A model generated the notes under the pieces. It saw only the letters and a program-made list of their open reading frames with translations, searched no databases and had not been told where the DNA came from. The position numbers and the translations under genes were made by a program. This document shows, in pieces, positions 17,325-25,491 of a stretch of 64,000 nt of DNA. Every line of letters starts with the position of its first letter. The stretch's first letter is position 1. This DNA comes from Paractinoplanes abujensis (GTDB lineage Bacteria; Actinomycetota; Actinomycetes; Mycobacteriales; Micromonosporaceae), in the NCBI RefSeq assembly GCF_014204895.1, contig NZ_JACHMF010000001.1:1240001-1304000 (forward strand), read 5' to 3'.

Positions 17325-17505
17325 ACCACTCTCCCGGCGATACGCTGGCCGGCATCGATTCCAACCTCGGGGACCGGCTCGCCATCGACGGGGTCACGAT
17401 GAACGGCGGCGACATCTCGCCGTGCGACCGGTTCGAGGGCAACGACACGGGCGCCGGGCCCGCGAGGATCGGCTCCGGGCCCGACGACGTGAGCTGCGTC
17501 GTGCT

Positions 17506-17925
17506 TCAGGCCGGATGCCCCGGATGGGTGATCACCAGGACCGGTTTCGCCGACTGTTTGATCAGGTCGAGCGGCACGCTCCCGAGCAGCCGCTCGGCCA
17601 CCCTCGGCCGGGTGCTCGAACCGGCCACGATGAGGTCGGCGTTGTGCTGCTTCGTGAAGTCGAGGATGGCCGGCACCGGCCGCCCCGGCAGCACCGACAC
17701 CGTCGCCTCGACCCCGGCCTCGGCCAGGCGCCGCGCGATCGACGTGGCCGCCGCGTAGGCCGAATCGGAGAACACCGTACGCGGCACCGACGCCAGCCGT
17801 TCCAACTCGACGCCGTCGGCCGCGACCACCGAGACGGCCGCTCCGGTCTGTTTGGCCAAGCCGATCACCGCGTCGGCCAGCCAGGGTTGATCGGCTTCGG
17901 GTTTCGCAGCTACGACGATGCGCAT
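17506..17925 (-). CDS. Universal stress protein (UspA family)
   Basis: 139 residues forming one Usp domain. The start is RIVVAAKPEADQPWLADA and the end has the ATP-binding-type glycine motif GSSTRPRVAERLLGSVPLDLIKQSAKPVLVI, which corresponds to G-2x-G-9x-G(S/T). GTG 17928 and ATG 17925 are adjacent start choices. It is divergent from the amino-acid permease with an 81-base spacer. A cytoplasmic nucleotide-binding stress protein by family; no specific role visible. Confidence 0.9.
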   Translation of the reverse strand: MRIVVAAKPEADQPWLADAVIGLAKQTGAAVSVVAADGVELERLASVPRTVFSDSAYAAATSIARRLAEAGVEATVSVLPGRPVPAILDFTKQHNADLIVAGSSTRPRVAERLLGSVPLDLIKQSAKPVLVITHPGHPA

Positions 17926-18006
17926 CACTAGACGTTAGCGGGTGATCGCGACTCGTCGATAGTTCCGACTCGACAGATGCCATGATCTGTACCAGCCTTT
18001 GGGGTT

Positions 18007-19401
18007 ATGGCGGACGACGCGGTAGTGAACGAGACACGACGCGAACCCGAACTCAAGCGGGTCATGGGCCCGGGCCTGCTGCTGCTCTTCGTGGTGGGCG
18101 ACATCCTGGGCACCGGTGTCTACGCGCTCACCGGCCGGGTGGCCAACGAGGTCGGCGGGGCCGTGTGGCTGCCGTTCCTGATCGCGTTCCTGGTCGCCCT
18201 GCTGACCGCGTTCAGCTACCTGGAACTGGTCACCAAATACCCGAGGGCGGCGGGCGCGGCGCTGTACACGCACAAAGCGTTCGGCATCCACTTCCTGACG
18301 TTCATCGTCGCCTTCGCCGTCATGTGCTCCGGCCTGACGTCGGCGTCCAGCGCCTCCAAGGCGTTTGCGTCCAACTTCGTCGAGGCCTTCGACCTGTCAC
18401 TGGGCGACGGCTTCGCGCTGACCGCCATCGCGCTCGGCTTCATGCTGCTGGTCGGCCTGATCAATTTCCGCGGCGTGGGCGAGAGCGTCAAACTCAACGT
18501 GCTGCTCACCTGCGTCGAACTGACCGGCCTGCTCATCGTCATCTGCATCGGCGCGTGGGCCCTGGGCGGCGGCAACGGCGACCTGTCCCGCCTGACCGAC
18601 TTCCAGGCCGCCGAGGGTGAATCCGCGTTCTTCTCGGTCACCGCGGCCACGGCCCTGGCGTTCTTCGCGATGGTCGGCTTCGAGGACTCGGTGAACATGG
18701 CCGAGGAGACCAAGGATCCCGTACGCATCTTCCCCAAGGTGATGCTGACCGGGCTCTGCATCACCGGTGTCATCTACGTGCTCGTGTCGATCTCGTCGGT
18801 GGCCCTGGTGCCGCCGTCGGAACTGGGCGAGGGCGATGCGCCGTTGCTCAAGGTCGTCGAGGCGGGGGCGTCGGCGTTCCCGCTGTGGATTTTCGCCTTC
18901 ATCACGATGTTCGCGGTGGCCAACTCGGCCCTGATCAACATGCTGATGGCTTCGCGACTGCTCTACGGCATGTCCAACGAGCGGGTGCTGCCGCGCGTGC
19001 TGGGCAAGGTCCACCCCACCCGCCGTACGCCGTGGGTCGGCATCGTCTTCACGACGGTGATCGCTTTCGGTCTGATCTGGTTCGCCGACCTGACCGCTCT
19101 GGGCGGCACGACATCGCTGCTGCTGCTGTGCGTCTTCACCGTCGTCAACGTCGCGGTGCTGGTCCTGCGGCGCGACCGGGTGGAGCACAAGCACTTCAAG
19201 GCACCGACGGCGATTCCCGTGATCGGCGCGATCGCCTGCGCCTACCTGGCCAGCCCGCTCTCGGGCCGAGCGGCGGCCGACTACCGGATCGCCGGCATCC
19301 TGATCGTCATCGGCATCGTCCTGTGGCTGATCACGTTCCTGTACAACCGCTACGTCCGCCACGAGGAAACCACCCTGGACCCGACGAACCTGCGCGACTA
19401 G
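18007..19401 (+). CDS. APC-family amino-acid permease
   Basis: 464-residue integral membrane transporter with about 12 hydrophobic helices. The APC signature in helix 1 (LLLLFVVGDILGTGVYALTGRVA) and the helix 6 segment ATALAFFAMVGFEDSVNMAEETKDP, which binds substrate in this family, are present. It resembles cationic amino-acid and polyamine-type members. The start at ATG 18007 has no strong RBS. It is followed by 49 bases and then a convergent MerR gene. Confidence 0.92.
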   Translation: MADDAVVNETRREPELKRVMGPGLLLLFVVGDILGTGVYALTGRVANEVGGAVWLPFLIAFLVALLTAFSYLELVTKYPRAAGAALYTHKAFGIHFLTFIVAFAVMCSGLTSASSASKAFASNFVEAFDLSLGDGFALTAIALGFMLLVGLINFRGVGESVKLNVLLTCVELTGLLIVICIGAWALGGGNGDLSRLTDFQAAEGESAFFSVTAATALAFFAMVGFEDSVNMAEETKDPVRIFPKVMLTGLCITGVIYVLVSISSVALVPPSELGEGDAPLLKVVEAGASAFPLWIFAFITMFAVANSALINMLMASRLLYGMSNERVLPRVLGKVHPTRRTPWVGIVFTTVIAFGLIWFADLTALGGTTSLLLLCVFTVVNVAVLVLRRDRVEHKHFKAPTAIPVIGAIACAYLASPLSGRAAADYRIAGILIVIGIVLWLITFLYNRYVRHEETTLDPTNLRD

Positions 19402-19450
19402 GCGCGCTCTTCCCGACGGCCTGTGACCGCGTCAGGGGTTAGGGCACGGG

Positions 19451-19816
19451 TCAGACGTCGATCTCGCAAAGCCGTCCGCCGCCCCGCATATCGGTCAGGT
19501 ACGACTTGAGGGCCGCGGTGCGGGACTCGGCCTCGGCGATCAGCGACTCGGCCACCCGTCCCCAATCCTCGGGCCGCGGGTCGGTGGGCAGGCCGGCGAA
19601 GATCTCGGCGATCTCGCGGACCGTGAGCCCCACGCGCTGCGCGACCTTGGCCACGCGGATGCGGCAGGCCGCGCTCTCGTCGAAGCGGCGCTGGTCTCCC
19701 GCCGTACGGATGGCGGTGATGATGCCGTGCTGCTCGTAGAACCGGACCGCCGACGGGGCCACACCGGCCGCGGTGGCCACCTCGCTGACCGGGTGGGTGA
19801 ACGTGGTCGTGCTCAT
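19451..19816 (-). CDS. MerR-family regulator of the detoxification operon
   Basis: 121 residues: N-terminal winged HTH (VSEVATAAGVAPSAVRFYEQ, then GDQRRFDESAACRIRVAKVAQRVGLTVREI) and a short coiled-coil dimerisation helix. The C-terminus (RGGGRLCEIDV) has only one Cys and no SoxR-type four-Cys cluster, so a metal or Fe-S sensor is unlikely. It diverges from the flavin-reductase/exporter/glycosyltransferase operon with 41 bases between starts, the standard arrangement in which a MerR protein activates the divergent promoter. Confidence 0.9.
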   Translation of the reverse strand: MSTTTFTHPVSEVATAAGVAPSAVRFYEQHGIITAIRTAGDQRRFDESAACRIRVAKVAQRVGLTVREIAEIFAGLPTDPRPEDWGRVAESLIAEAESRTAALKSYLTDMRGGGRLCEIDV

Positions 19817-19819
19817 GGC

Positions 19820-19850
19820 TTGACTTGAACATATGTTGAGGGTTCAGCGT
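19820..19850 (+). promoter_or_regulatory. MerR-type promoter/operator
   Basis: TTGACT (19820-19825) is a good -35. Immediately after it lies the perfect palindrome AACATATGTT (19828-19837), inside a larger TGAAC (19826-19830)/GTTCA (19842-19846) dyad. A dyad right after the -35 with an over-long spacer is typical of MerR-controlled promoters. Confidence 0.6.
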
Positions 19851-19857
19851 AAGGCGC

Positions 19858-20421
19858 ATGACTTCGACATCGCACATCGTCGTCCTGGCCGCCAGCATGC
19901 GCGGGGAGCGGATGGGTCGCGTCCTGGCCGACTGGGCCGGATCGCGGGTGGCGGCCCAGTTCGGCTCGCACGACCTGATCGACCTGGCCGACTGCGTGCT
20001 CCCCGACGACGAGCACCTGCAGCCCGGCGGCGGCGCCCCGACCCCGATCAGCGAACGCCTCGACCGGGCCGACGGCTACGTGTTCGTCACCCCCGAGTAC
20101 AACCACTCCTACCCGGGCAGCCTCAAGCGGGCGATCGACTGGCACTACCGCGAGTGGATGTTCAAGCCGGCCACGGTCCTGTCGTACGGGGTGCAGGGTG
20201 GCCTGCTCGCCACCGAGCACCTGCGCGGGGTCTTCGCCGAGCTGCACATGGTCACGACGCGGCGCGTGGTCGGGTTGCACACCCCCTGGTACGACCTGGG
20301 CCCCACCGGTTACGCCGCCCCGGAACCGGTGACCAAGGCGTTCGACATGGCGTTGGGCGAGCTCGACTGGTGGTCGGAGACGTTGCGGGTGGCCCGGCGC
20401 GACCGCCCGTACGGGACATGA
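19858..20421 (+). CDS. NAD(P)H-dependent FMN/quinone reductase
   Basis: 187-residue flavodoxin-like protein of the NADPH-dependent FMN reductase family. The phosphate-binding turn is degenerate (VVLAASMRGERMG), but the flavin-contact motif TPEYNHSYPGSLKRAIDW is intact. It would transfer hydride from NAD(P)H to FMN, quinones or nitro/azo compounds. First gene of an operon whose next gene overlaps by 4 bases; controlled from the MerR promoter 8 bases upstream of its start. The context suggests a role in detoxifying redox-active drugs. Confidence 0.92.
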   Translation: MTSTSHIVVLAASMRGERMGRVLADWAGSRVAAQFGSHDLIDLADCVLPDDEHLQPGGGAPTPISERLDRADGYVFVTPEYNHSYPGSLKRAIDWHYREWMFKPATVLSYGVQGGLLATEHLRGVFAELHMVTTRRVVGLHTPWYDLGPTGYAAPEPVTKAFDMALGELDWWSETLRVARRDRPYGT

Positions 20422-21836
20422 TGCGTCTGGGGCTGGTGCTGGCCCTGGGTGGGCTGCTCGTCGTCGTCGACACCACCGTGACCGTCGTCGCCGTGCCCGC
20501 CATGGTGGCCGGGCTCGACTCCACGCTGGCCGCCGTCCAGTGGGTGACCACCGCCTACCTGCTCGGCATCGTCGCCGTGATCCCGTTGGCGGGCTGGGCT
20601 TCCGAACGGTTCGGCGCCCGCCGCGTCTACCTCGTGGCGCTGGGCGTCTTCACCGTGTTCTCGGTCGCGGCAGGACTGGCCGGCAACGCCGTGACGCTCG
20701 CCGTCTTCCGTGCGTTGCAGGGGGTCGGCGGCGGCCTGCTCAATCCGGTCGGTCAGGCCATCGGCATGCGCGCCGTCGCACCCGACCGGCGGGGCCGGCT
20801 CATGGCGATGCTCGGCCTGCCGCTGATCGTGGGTCCGGTGCTGGGGCCGCCGCTGTCGGGCTGGCTCGTCGACGCGGCCTCGTGGCGCTGGGTGTTCCTG
20901 ATCAACCTGCCGGTCGGCGCGCTCGCCATGCTGTTGTGCGCGCGGTTCCTGCCCCGAGAGGCCACACCCGGGTTTCCCGTACGCCGGATCGACTGGGCCG
21001 GTCTGGCCCTGCTCCCGGTCGGTGGGACCGGGATCGTGCTCGGCTGCACCCTGATCCCGCACGCCTCCGGGGCCGCGTTCCTCGCCGCGGGGCTGCTGCT
21101 CGTCGTCGTGTTCGTCGTGCGGGCCGTGCGGGTCGCCGCTCCGCTCGTGGATGTGCGGCTGTTCAAGGGCCGCCTGTTCGCGACGGGCGTGGGTGTGCTG
21201 ACCGCCTTCGGAGCGGCCTATTTCGGCGCGCTCACCGTGCTGCCGCTGTTCGTGCAGGGCGTACGGGGTGACCCGGCCGCGCTGGCCGGCGCCCTCGGCG
21301 TGCCCGCGGCGATCGGGGTGGGCGTCACCGTGCAGGTGGCCACGCGCCTCGTCGACCGGGTCGCGCCGCGCCGGGTCGCGCTCACCGGGGTCACGCTCGG
21401 GCTGGTGGCCATGGTGGGGCTCGTCGCGGCGACGACGACCAATTCCCCGTACGGGCTGATCGTCGCGGCGGCCACCCTGCTCGGCGTCGCCTCCGGGGCC
21501 ACGATCCTGCCCACGATGACCGCCGCCGTGCGTGATCTGCCCGCGAATGAGCTGCCCGCAGCGACCACGTTGCTGGCCCTGACGCAGCAACTGGCCGCCG
21601 CAGCGGGAGTCGCCGTGGTGGCCACCGTGCTCGGCGTTGCGCTCGACGGCCCGACCGGTGGCGGGGGAGTGGCCGCCATGCTCGCGCTCGACCCCGGGGC
21701 TCGCTCCGCCGCGGAGGCCGACCTGGCCGTCGGGGTCGGGAGCGCGTACGGGGTGGGAACGCTTTTGATGGTTGTGGCGGTCGTCGTCGCGGTGCGGGTG
21801 CCTCAGCGTGTTGACAGAGAGCATGTGCGTCAATGA
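20418..21836 (+). CDS. MFS drug-efflux transporter, DHA2 type
   Basis: 472-residue membrane exporter of the EmrB/QacA group with about 14 hydrophobic helices. Motifs: VVDTTVTVVAVPAM in helix 1, QWVTTAYLLGIVAVIPLAGW and GPVLGPPLSGWLVDAASWRW. Start ATG 20418 overlaps the reductase stop (ATGA); a second ATG follows directly. It lies between a flavin reductase and a glycosyltransferase in a MerR-controlled operon, so the exported compound may be a modified drug. Overlaps the next small gene by 14 bases. Confidence 0.92.
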   Translation: MMRLGLVLALGGLLVVVDTTVTVVAVPAMVAGLDSTLAAVQWVTTAYLLGIVAVIPLAGWASERFGARRVYLVALGVFTVFSVAAGLAGNAVTLAVFRALQGVGGGLLNPVGQAIGMRAVAPDRRGRLMAMLGLPLIVGPVLGPPLSGWLVDAASWRWVFLINLPVGALAMLLCARFLPREATPGFPVRRIDWAGLALLPVGGTGIVLGCTLIPHASGAAFLAAGLLLVVVFVVRAVRVAAPLVDVRLFKGRLFATGVGVLTAFGAAYFGALTVLPLFVQGVRGDPAALAGALGVPAAIGVGVTVQVATRLVDRVAPRRVALTGVTLGLVAMVGLVAATTTNSPYGLIVAAATLLGVASGATILPTMTAAVRDLPANELPAATTLLALTQQLAAAAGVAVVATVLGVALDGPTGGGGVAAMLALDPGARSAAEADLAVGVGSAYGVGTLLMVVAVVVAVRVPQRVDREHVRQ

Positions 21837-22134
21837 ACGAGTGGGACGATTCTGGTTCGGGGGCGCGGCCGTCTACTGCCTGGCCGCGAGCATCGTCTGG
21901 TTCATCAGCCTGGTCTCCCCGGAAGGTGCGGGCGTCGCCGTGGTGCTGGCCGTGCCGGTGGTGCTGACCGCGCTGCCCGTGCTGCTCGGCCCGCAGCGGA
22001 TCGTGGTCTGGGGCTGCACGGGGCTGCTGGCCGGGTTCGTGCTGATCGGCGCGGCGTCGGTCGGCCTGACCTATGTGCCTGCCCTGATCATGCTGGTGAT
22101 CGGGGCCCGGCAGATGACCAGGGCGGCGGGCTGA
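21823..22134 (+). CDS. Small membrane protein (three-helix)
   Basis: About 103 residues with three or four hydrophobic segments (WFGGAAVYCLAASIVWFISL, then VLAVPVVLTALPVLLG and a C-terminal pair). I do not recognise a family. The start is uncertain: ATG 21823 overlaps the exporter stop, and GTG 21841 is an alternative. Three bases separate its stop from the glycosyltransferase start. Possibly an accessory to the exporter. Confidence 0.75.
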   Translation: MCVNERVGRFWFGGAAVYCLAASIVWFISLVSPEGAGVAVVLAVPVVLTALPVLLGPQRIVVWGCTGLLAGFVLIGAASVGLTYVPALIMLVIGARQMTRAAG

Positions 22135-22137
22135 CCG

Positions 22138-23337
22138 ATGCGGATCACTGTGCTGGCCGTGGGCAGTCGCGGTGACGTCGTGCCCTACGTGGGCCTGGGG
22201 CTGCGGCTCGAACAGGCCGGGCACGAGGTCACCGTGGCCACGCACCTGCTTTTCGAGGAGACGGTGGTGGAGCACGGCCTGCGGTACGCCGCGCTGCCGC
22301 TCGACACTTACGAGGAGCTGAGCCAGAAGGGCGGCATCGTGGCCGTCAACCGCTCGGTGGCCGCGCAGGCGTTGCCCCTGGGCCGGGCGATGGCCGACGC
22401 CGCCCGCTCGGCCGACGTGCTGCTGCTGACCCCGGCCGGCTGGATCGGCGGTCACGTGGCCGAGGGCCTGCGCCTGCCCAGCCTGGGCGTCTATCTGCAG
22501 CCCATGACGCCCACGCGCGAGTTCCCGCCGGCCACGGTGACAACCCGGTCGCTGGGCCCGTGGGGCAACCGCCGGGCGGCGCGGGCCGTCCTCGAGCTGG
22601 GGCAGCTGCCCTACCGCGACCCCGTCCGCGCGTTGCGGGCCGAGCTCGGGCTGCCACCGGTCGGCCACCGCACGTGGCTGCGCCATCTGGACGACTGGCC
22701 CATCTGCTACGGCTACAGCCCGCACGTGGTGCCACAGCCCGCGGACTGGCCGTCGTCGTGCACCACGGTCGGCTACTGGTGGCCCGCCCCCACGCCCTCC
22801 TACACGCCGCCGCCGGCGCTGGCCGATTTCCTGGCGTCCGGGCCGCCGCCGGTCTACGTCGGGTTCGGCAGCATGCCCGCGCGGGACAGCCGGGCTCTGT
22901 CCGCCCTGGTCGTCGAGGCCGTACGGGAGGCCGGTGTGCGAGCTGTGCTGGGCGCGGGCTGGGCCGGCCTCGACGCCTCGGCCGACGACGTGCTCACCGT
23001 CAGCGAGGTGCCGCACGAGTGGCTCTTCCCCCGTACGGCGGTGGTGGTCCATCATGCGGGCGCCGGCACGACCGCGGCCGGGTTGCGCGCGGGCGTCCCC
23101 GCGGTGCCGGTGCCGGTCATGGTCGACCAACCGTTCTGGGCACGCCGACTGGTGCGGCTGGGCGTGGCGCCCGGGGCCATACCGTTCCGCCGCCTGACCG
23201 CGGGCCGCTTGGCGGGTGCCCTGACGGCCGCGGTGGGCGACCCGCGATATCGGAACAACGCCCGGGAGCTGGCCGCAAAGCTGGCGGTGGAGGACGGCGC
23301 CGGTGAAGTCATGCGCGCATTGAAGCAGCTGGCGTGA
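22138..23337 (+). CDS. GT1-family glycosyltransferase (UGT/MGT type)
   Basis: 399 residues in the two-Rossmann GT-B fold. The N-terminus MRITVLAVGSRGDVVPYVG is the acceptor domain hallmark seen in vancomycin, macrolide and sterol glycosyltransferases. The C-terminal donor site reads VVVHHAGAGTTAAGLRAGVPAVPVP...DQPFWA, which contains the catalytic-site HxGxGT pattern and the sugar-binding DQ. It transfers a sugar from an NDP-sugar to a small hydrophobic acceptor. As last gene of a MerR/reductase/exporter operon, inactivation of a macrolide-like drug by glucosylation is plausible. Endogenous lipid glycosylation cannot be excluded. Confidence 0.92.
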   Translation: MRITVLAVGSRGDVVPYVGLGLRLEQAGHEVTVATHLLFEETVVEHGLRYAALPLDTYEELSQKGGIVAVNRSVAAQALPLGRAMADAARSADVLLLTPAGWIGGHVAEGLRLPSLGVYLQPMTPTREFPPATVTTRSLGPWGNRRAARAVLELGQLPYRDPVRALRAELGLPPVGHRTWLRHLDDWPICYGYSPHVVPQPADWPSSCTTVGYWWPAPTPSYTPPPALADFLASGPPPVYVGFGSMPARDSRALSALVVEAVREAGVRAVLGAGWAGLDASADDVLTVSEVPHEWLFPRTAVVVHHAGAGTTAAGLRAGVPAVPVPVMVDQPFWARRLVRLGVAPGAIPFRRLTAGRLAGALTAAVGDPRYRNNARELAAKLAVEDGAGEVMRALKQLA

Positions 23338-23354
23338 GGATCCACCGCGGCCCC

Positions 23355-23380
23355 TGTGGACAACCCTGAACTGTGGACAA
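23355..23380. other. Two DnaA-box-like 9-mers
   Basis: TGTGGACAA occurs at 23355-23363 and 23372-23380, 17 bp apart. It is the exact complement of TTGTCCACA, the preferred DnaA box of high-GC actinomycetes. The spacer is intergenic. Two boxes are far too few for oriC, and no dnaA or dnaN gene is near. Confidence 0.45.
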
Positions 23381-23459
23381 CTCCGATGCGCGGCGCGCCG
23401 GGGTGTAGTTTCTGGCCGGCCCCCTGGGTGGGCGGGGTGGGGGCAGTGGGCGCAAAGGC

Positions 23460-23491
23460 AGGGGCCGCGTCCGGACGTGGACGCGGCCCCT
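23460..23491. terminator. Bidirectional hairpin between convergent operons
   Basis: A perfect 13-bp stem, AGGGGCCGCGTCC (23460-23472) with GGACGCGGCCCCT (23479-23491), with a six-base loop. No T-run follows. It lies between the glycosyltransferase operon (plus) and the sugar ABC operon (minus). Confidence 0.75.
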
Positions 23492-23506
23492 GGGGTGAGA
23501 GCGGGC

Positions 23507-24421
23507 TCAGCCCTTGACGCTGCCGGCCAGCAGGCCGCGCACGAAGTAGCGCTGGAGCAGCAGGAACACCGTCACGGGGACGATGATGGAGACGAAGGCG
23601 CCGGCCGACAGCAAGTGCCAGGCGGTGCCCCGGGTGCCGCTCAGGTTGGCCAGCTGCAGGGTGATCGGGGCGACCTCGTCACCGCCGCCGGCGAAGACCA
23701 GGGCGACCAGCAGGTCGTTCCAGACCCAGAGGAACTGGAAGATGCCGAAGGCTGCCAGTGCGGGGGTGAGCAGCGGCAGCATCACCTTGAAGAAGATCGA
23801 GACGTGGCCGGCGCCGTCGACGCGGGCGGCCTCGATCAGGCCGGCGGGGATCTCCCGCATGAAGTTGTGCAGCAGGTAGATCGCCAGCGGCAGGGCGAAC
23901 GTCGCGTGCGACAGCCACAACGTCCAGAACGTGCCGGTGATGTCGACGCTCACGAAGATCTTGAGCAGCGGGATCAGCGTGACCTGGAGCGGGACGATCT
24001 GCAGAGCGAAGATGACCAGGAACAGGACGTTGCGGCCGGGGAACTTGATCCAGGCGAACGCGTACGCCGACAGGGCCGCGATCGACATGGGGATCAGCAC
24101 CGACGGGATGCAGATGATCAGCGAGTTGACGAAGAACGCGGCCAGGTTGACGCCGCCCTCCTCGCCGAAGACCTTGCTGTAGTTCTCGAACGTGGTGGTG
24201 GGGTCGCTGAAGAACGTCCACCAGCCGGTCGTCTTGATCGCGCGTTCGGGGCGGAACGAGGACACCAGCAGGCCGAAGGTCGGCAGCGTCCACAGAACCG
24301 CGATCACGATGGCCGCGATGGAGGCCCAGGGCGAGCTGAGCCGCTTCTTGGCGACCGACGACGCGCTCGGCTTGTCCGCCACCAGGGGCGGCGTGGTCGT
24401 CAGCGGAGTGCTGGTGCTCAT
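23507..24421 (-). CDS. Sugar ABC transporter permease (second subunit, MalG-like)
   Basis: 304-residue membrane protein with six predicted helices. The binding-protein-dependent transport signature EAARVDGAGHVSIFFKVMLP matches the EAA loop that contacts the ATPase. A 40-residue Thr/Ser-rich N-terminus precedes the first helix. The start at 24421 overlaps the other permease stop by 4 bases. Together with the upstream permease and binding protein it forms a CUT1 carbohydrate importer. No ATPase gene is present here, as is common in actinomycetes, which share an MsiK-type ATPase. Confidence 0.93.
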   Translation of the reverse strand: MSTSTPLTTTPPLVADKPSASSVAKKRLSSPWASIAAIVIAVLWTLPTFGLLVSSFRPERAIKTTGWWTFFSDPTTTFENYSKVFGEEGGVNLAAFFVNSLIICIPSVLIPMSIAALSAYAFAWIKFPGRNVLFLVIFALQIVPLQVTLIPLLKIFVSVDITGTFWTLWLSHATFALPLAIYLLHNFMREIPAGLIEAARVDGAGHVSIFFKVMLPLLTPALAAFGIFQFLWVWNDLLVALVFAGGGDEVAPITLQLANLSGTRGTAWHLLSAGAFVSIIVPVTVFLLLQRYFVRGLLAGSVKG

Positions 24422-25401
24422 GATGCCTCCGAACGACGCAGCGAGCGGACGTTGTAGATGACGATCGGGATGACCAGGACGAACAACAGCACCGCGAGCG
24501 CGGCACCGAGGCCCTGGTTGTCGGCGTTGAAGGTCTGCCGGTAGAACTCGTTGGCGATGACGCTGGTCTCGAAGTTGCCGCCGGTCATGGTGCGGACGAT
24601 GTCGAAGACCTTCAGCGTGCCGATGCCGATGGTGGTCAGCACGACCACGACGGTGGGCTGCACGCTGGGCAGCGTGATCTTGCGGAACATGCTCCACGCG
24701 TTGACGCCGTCGAGCCGGGCGGCCTCGATGATGTCGTCCGGGATGGCCTTGATGGCCGCGGACAGGATCGTCATCGCGAAGCCGGCCTGGATCCAGATCA
24801 TCACGATGATGAGCAGGAACGTGTTGAGCGGCGTCTCGATGAGCAGCTGGACCGGTTTGCCGCCGAGCCAGACGATCAGCTGGTTGACCAGGCCGATCTG
24901 CTTCACGTTGCCCTGGTCCGGGCGGTACTCGTAGACGAACTTCCAGATCACGCCGGCCGCGACGAACGAGATCGACATGGGCAGGAAGATCAGTGCCTTG
25001 GCGAACGACTCGAACCGCGACTTGTCGACCAGGATGGCGTAGACCAGGCCGATCGCGGTGGCCACGAACGGCGTCACCACGACCCAGAACACCGTGTTCC
25101 GCAGCACGGTGAGCTGGTCCTTGTCGCTGAAGATCGTGCCGTAGTTGTCGAAGCCGATGAAGGAGCTGCCCGCGGCGTCGAAGAACGACTGGTAGATGGT
25201 GCGGAGGCCCGGATAGACGAGGCCGACCGCGAGCATGAGCACGGCCGGCAGGAGGTAGAGGTACGCGACGACCTTGTCGCCGCGCTTGCCGCCGAACCGG
25301 CCGGCGATGAAAAGAATGACGCCCATGACCGCGGCGAACAACAGCAGGGCCGCGAGCATTTGCAGGATTTTTTCGGGGGTGGTGGAGGCGGTGTTGAACA
25401 C
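24418..25401 (-). CDS. Sugar ABC transporter permease (first subunit, MalF-like)
   Basis: 327 residues, about eight hydrophobic helices including two N-terminal extra ones, and the EAA-loop sequence EAARLDGVNAWSMFRKITLP. GTG 25401 is the start, supported by AAGGAGGT 9-10 bases upstream. It follows the binding-protein gene by 90 bases and overlaps the second permease by 4. It resembles AglF-type permeases of alpha-glucoside importers; that substrate is a guess from family resemblance only. Confidence 0.93.
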   Translation of the reverse strand: MFNTASTTPEKILQMLAALLLFAAVMGVILFIAGRFGGKRGDKVVAYLYLLPAVLMLAVGLVYPGLRTIYQSFFDAAGSSFIGFDNYGTIFSDKDQLTVLRNTVFWVVVTPFVATAIGLVYAILVDKSRFESFAKALIFLPMSISFVAAGVIWKFVYEYRPDQGNVKQIGLVNQLIVWLGGKPVQLLIETPLNTFLLIIVMIWIQAGFAMTILSAAIKAIPDDIIEAARLDGVNAWSMFRKITLPSVQPTVVVVLTTIGIGTLKVFDIVRTMTGGNFETSVIANEFYRQTFNADNQGLGAALAVLLFVLVIPIVIYNVRSLRRSEAS

Positions 25402-25491
25402 GCGACCCGGACCTCCTTCTGCGCTGGAGTGAAGAGAGGTTCGGGGCCGGTCAGGGACATTCCCCGACCGGCCCCGGAAACTGCTATGTGA

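Noticed and set aside
17325..17505. Small gene between the phosphotransferase-like gene and the universal stress protein
   Set aside because: An open frame exists on plus but has no start with RBS, and it continues as antisense into the stress-protein gene.
23355..23380. Chromosomal origin of replication
   Set aside because: Only two DnaA boxes, no A/T-rich unwinding region and no dnaA/dnaN/rpmH neighbours.
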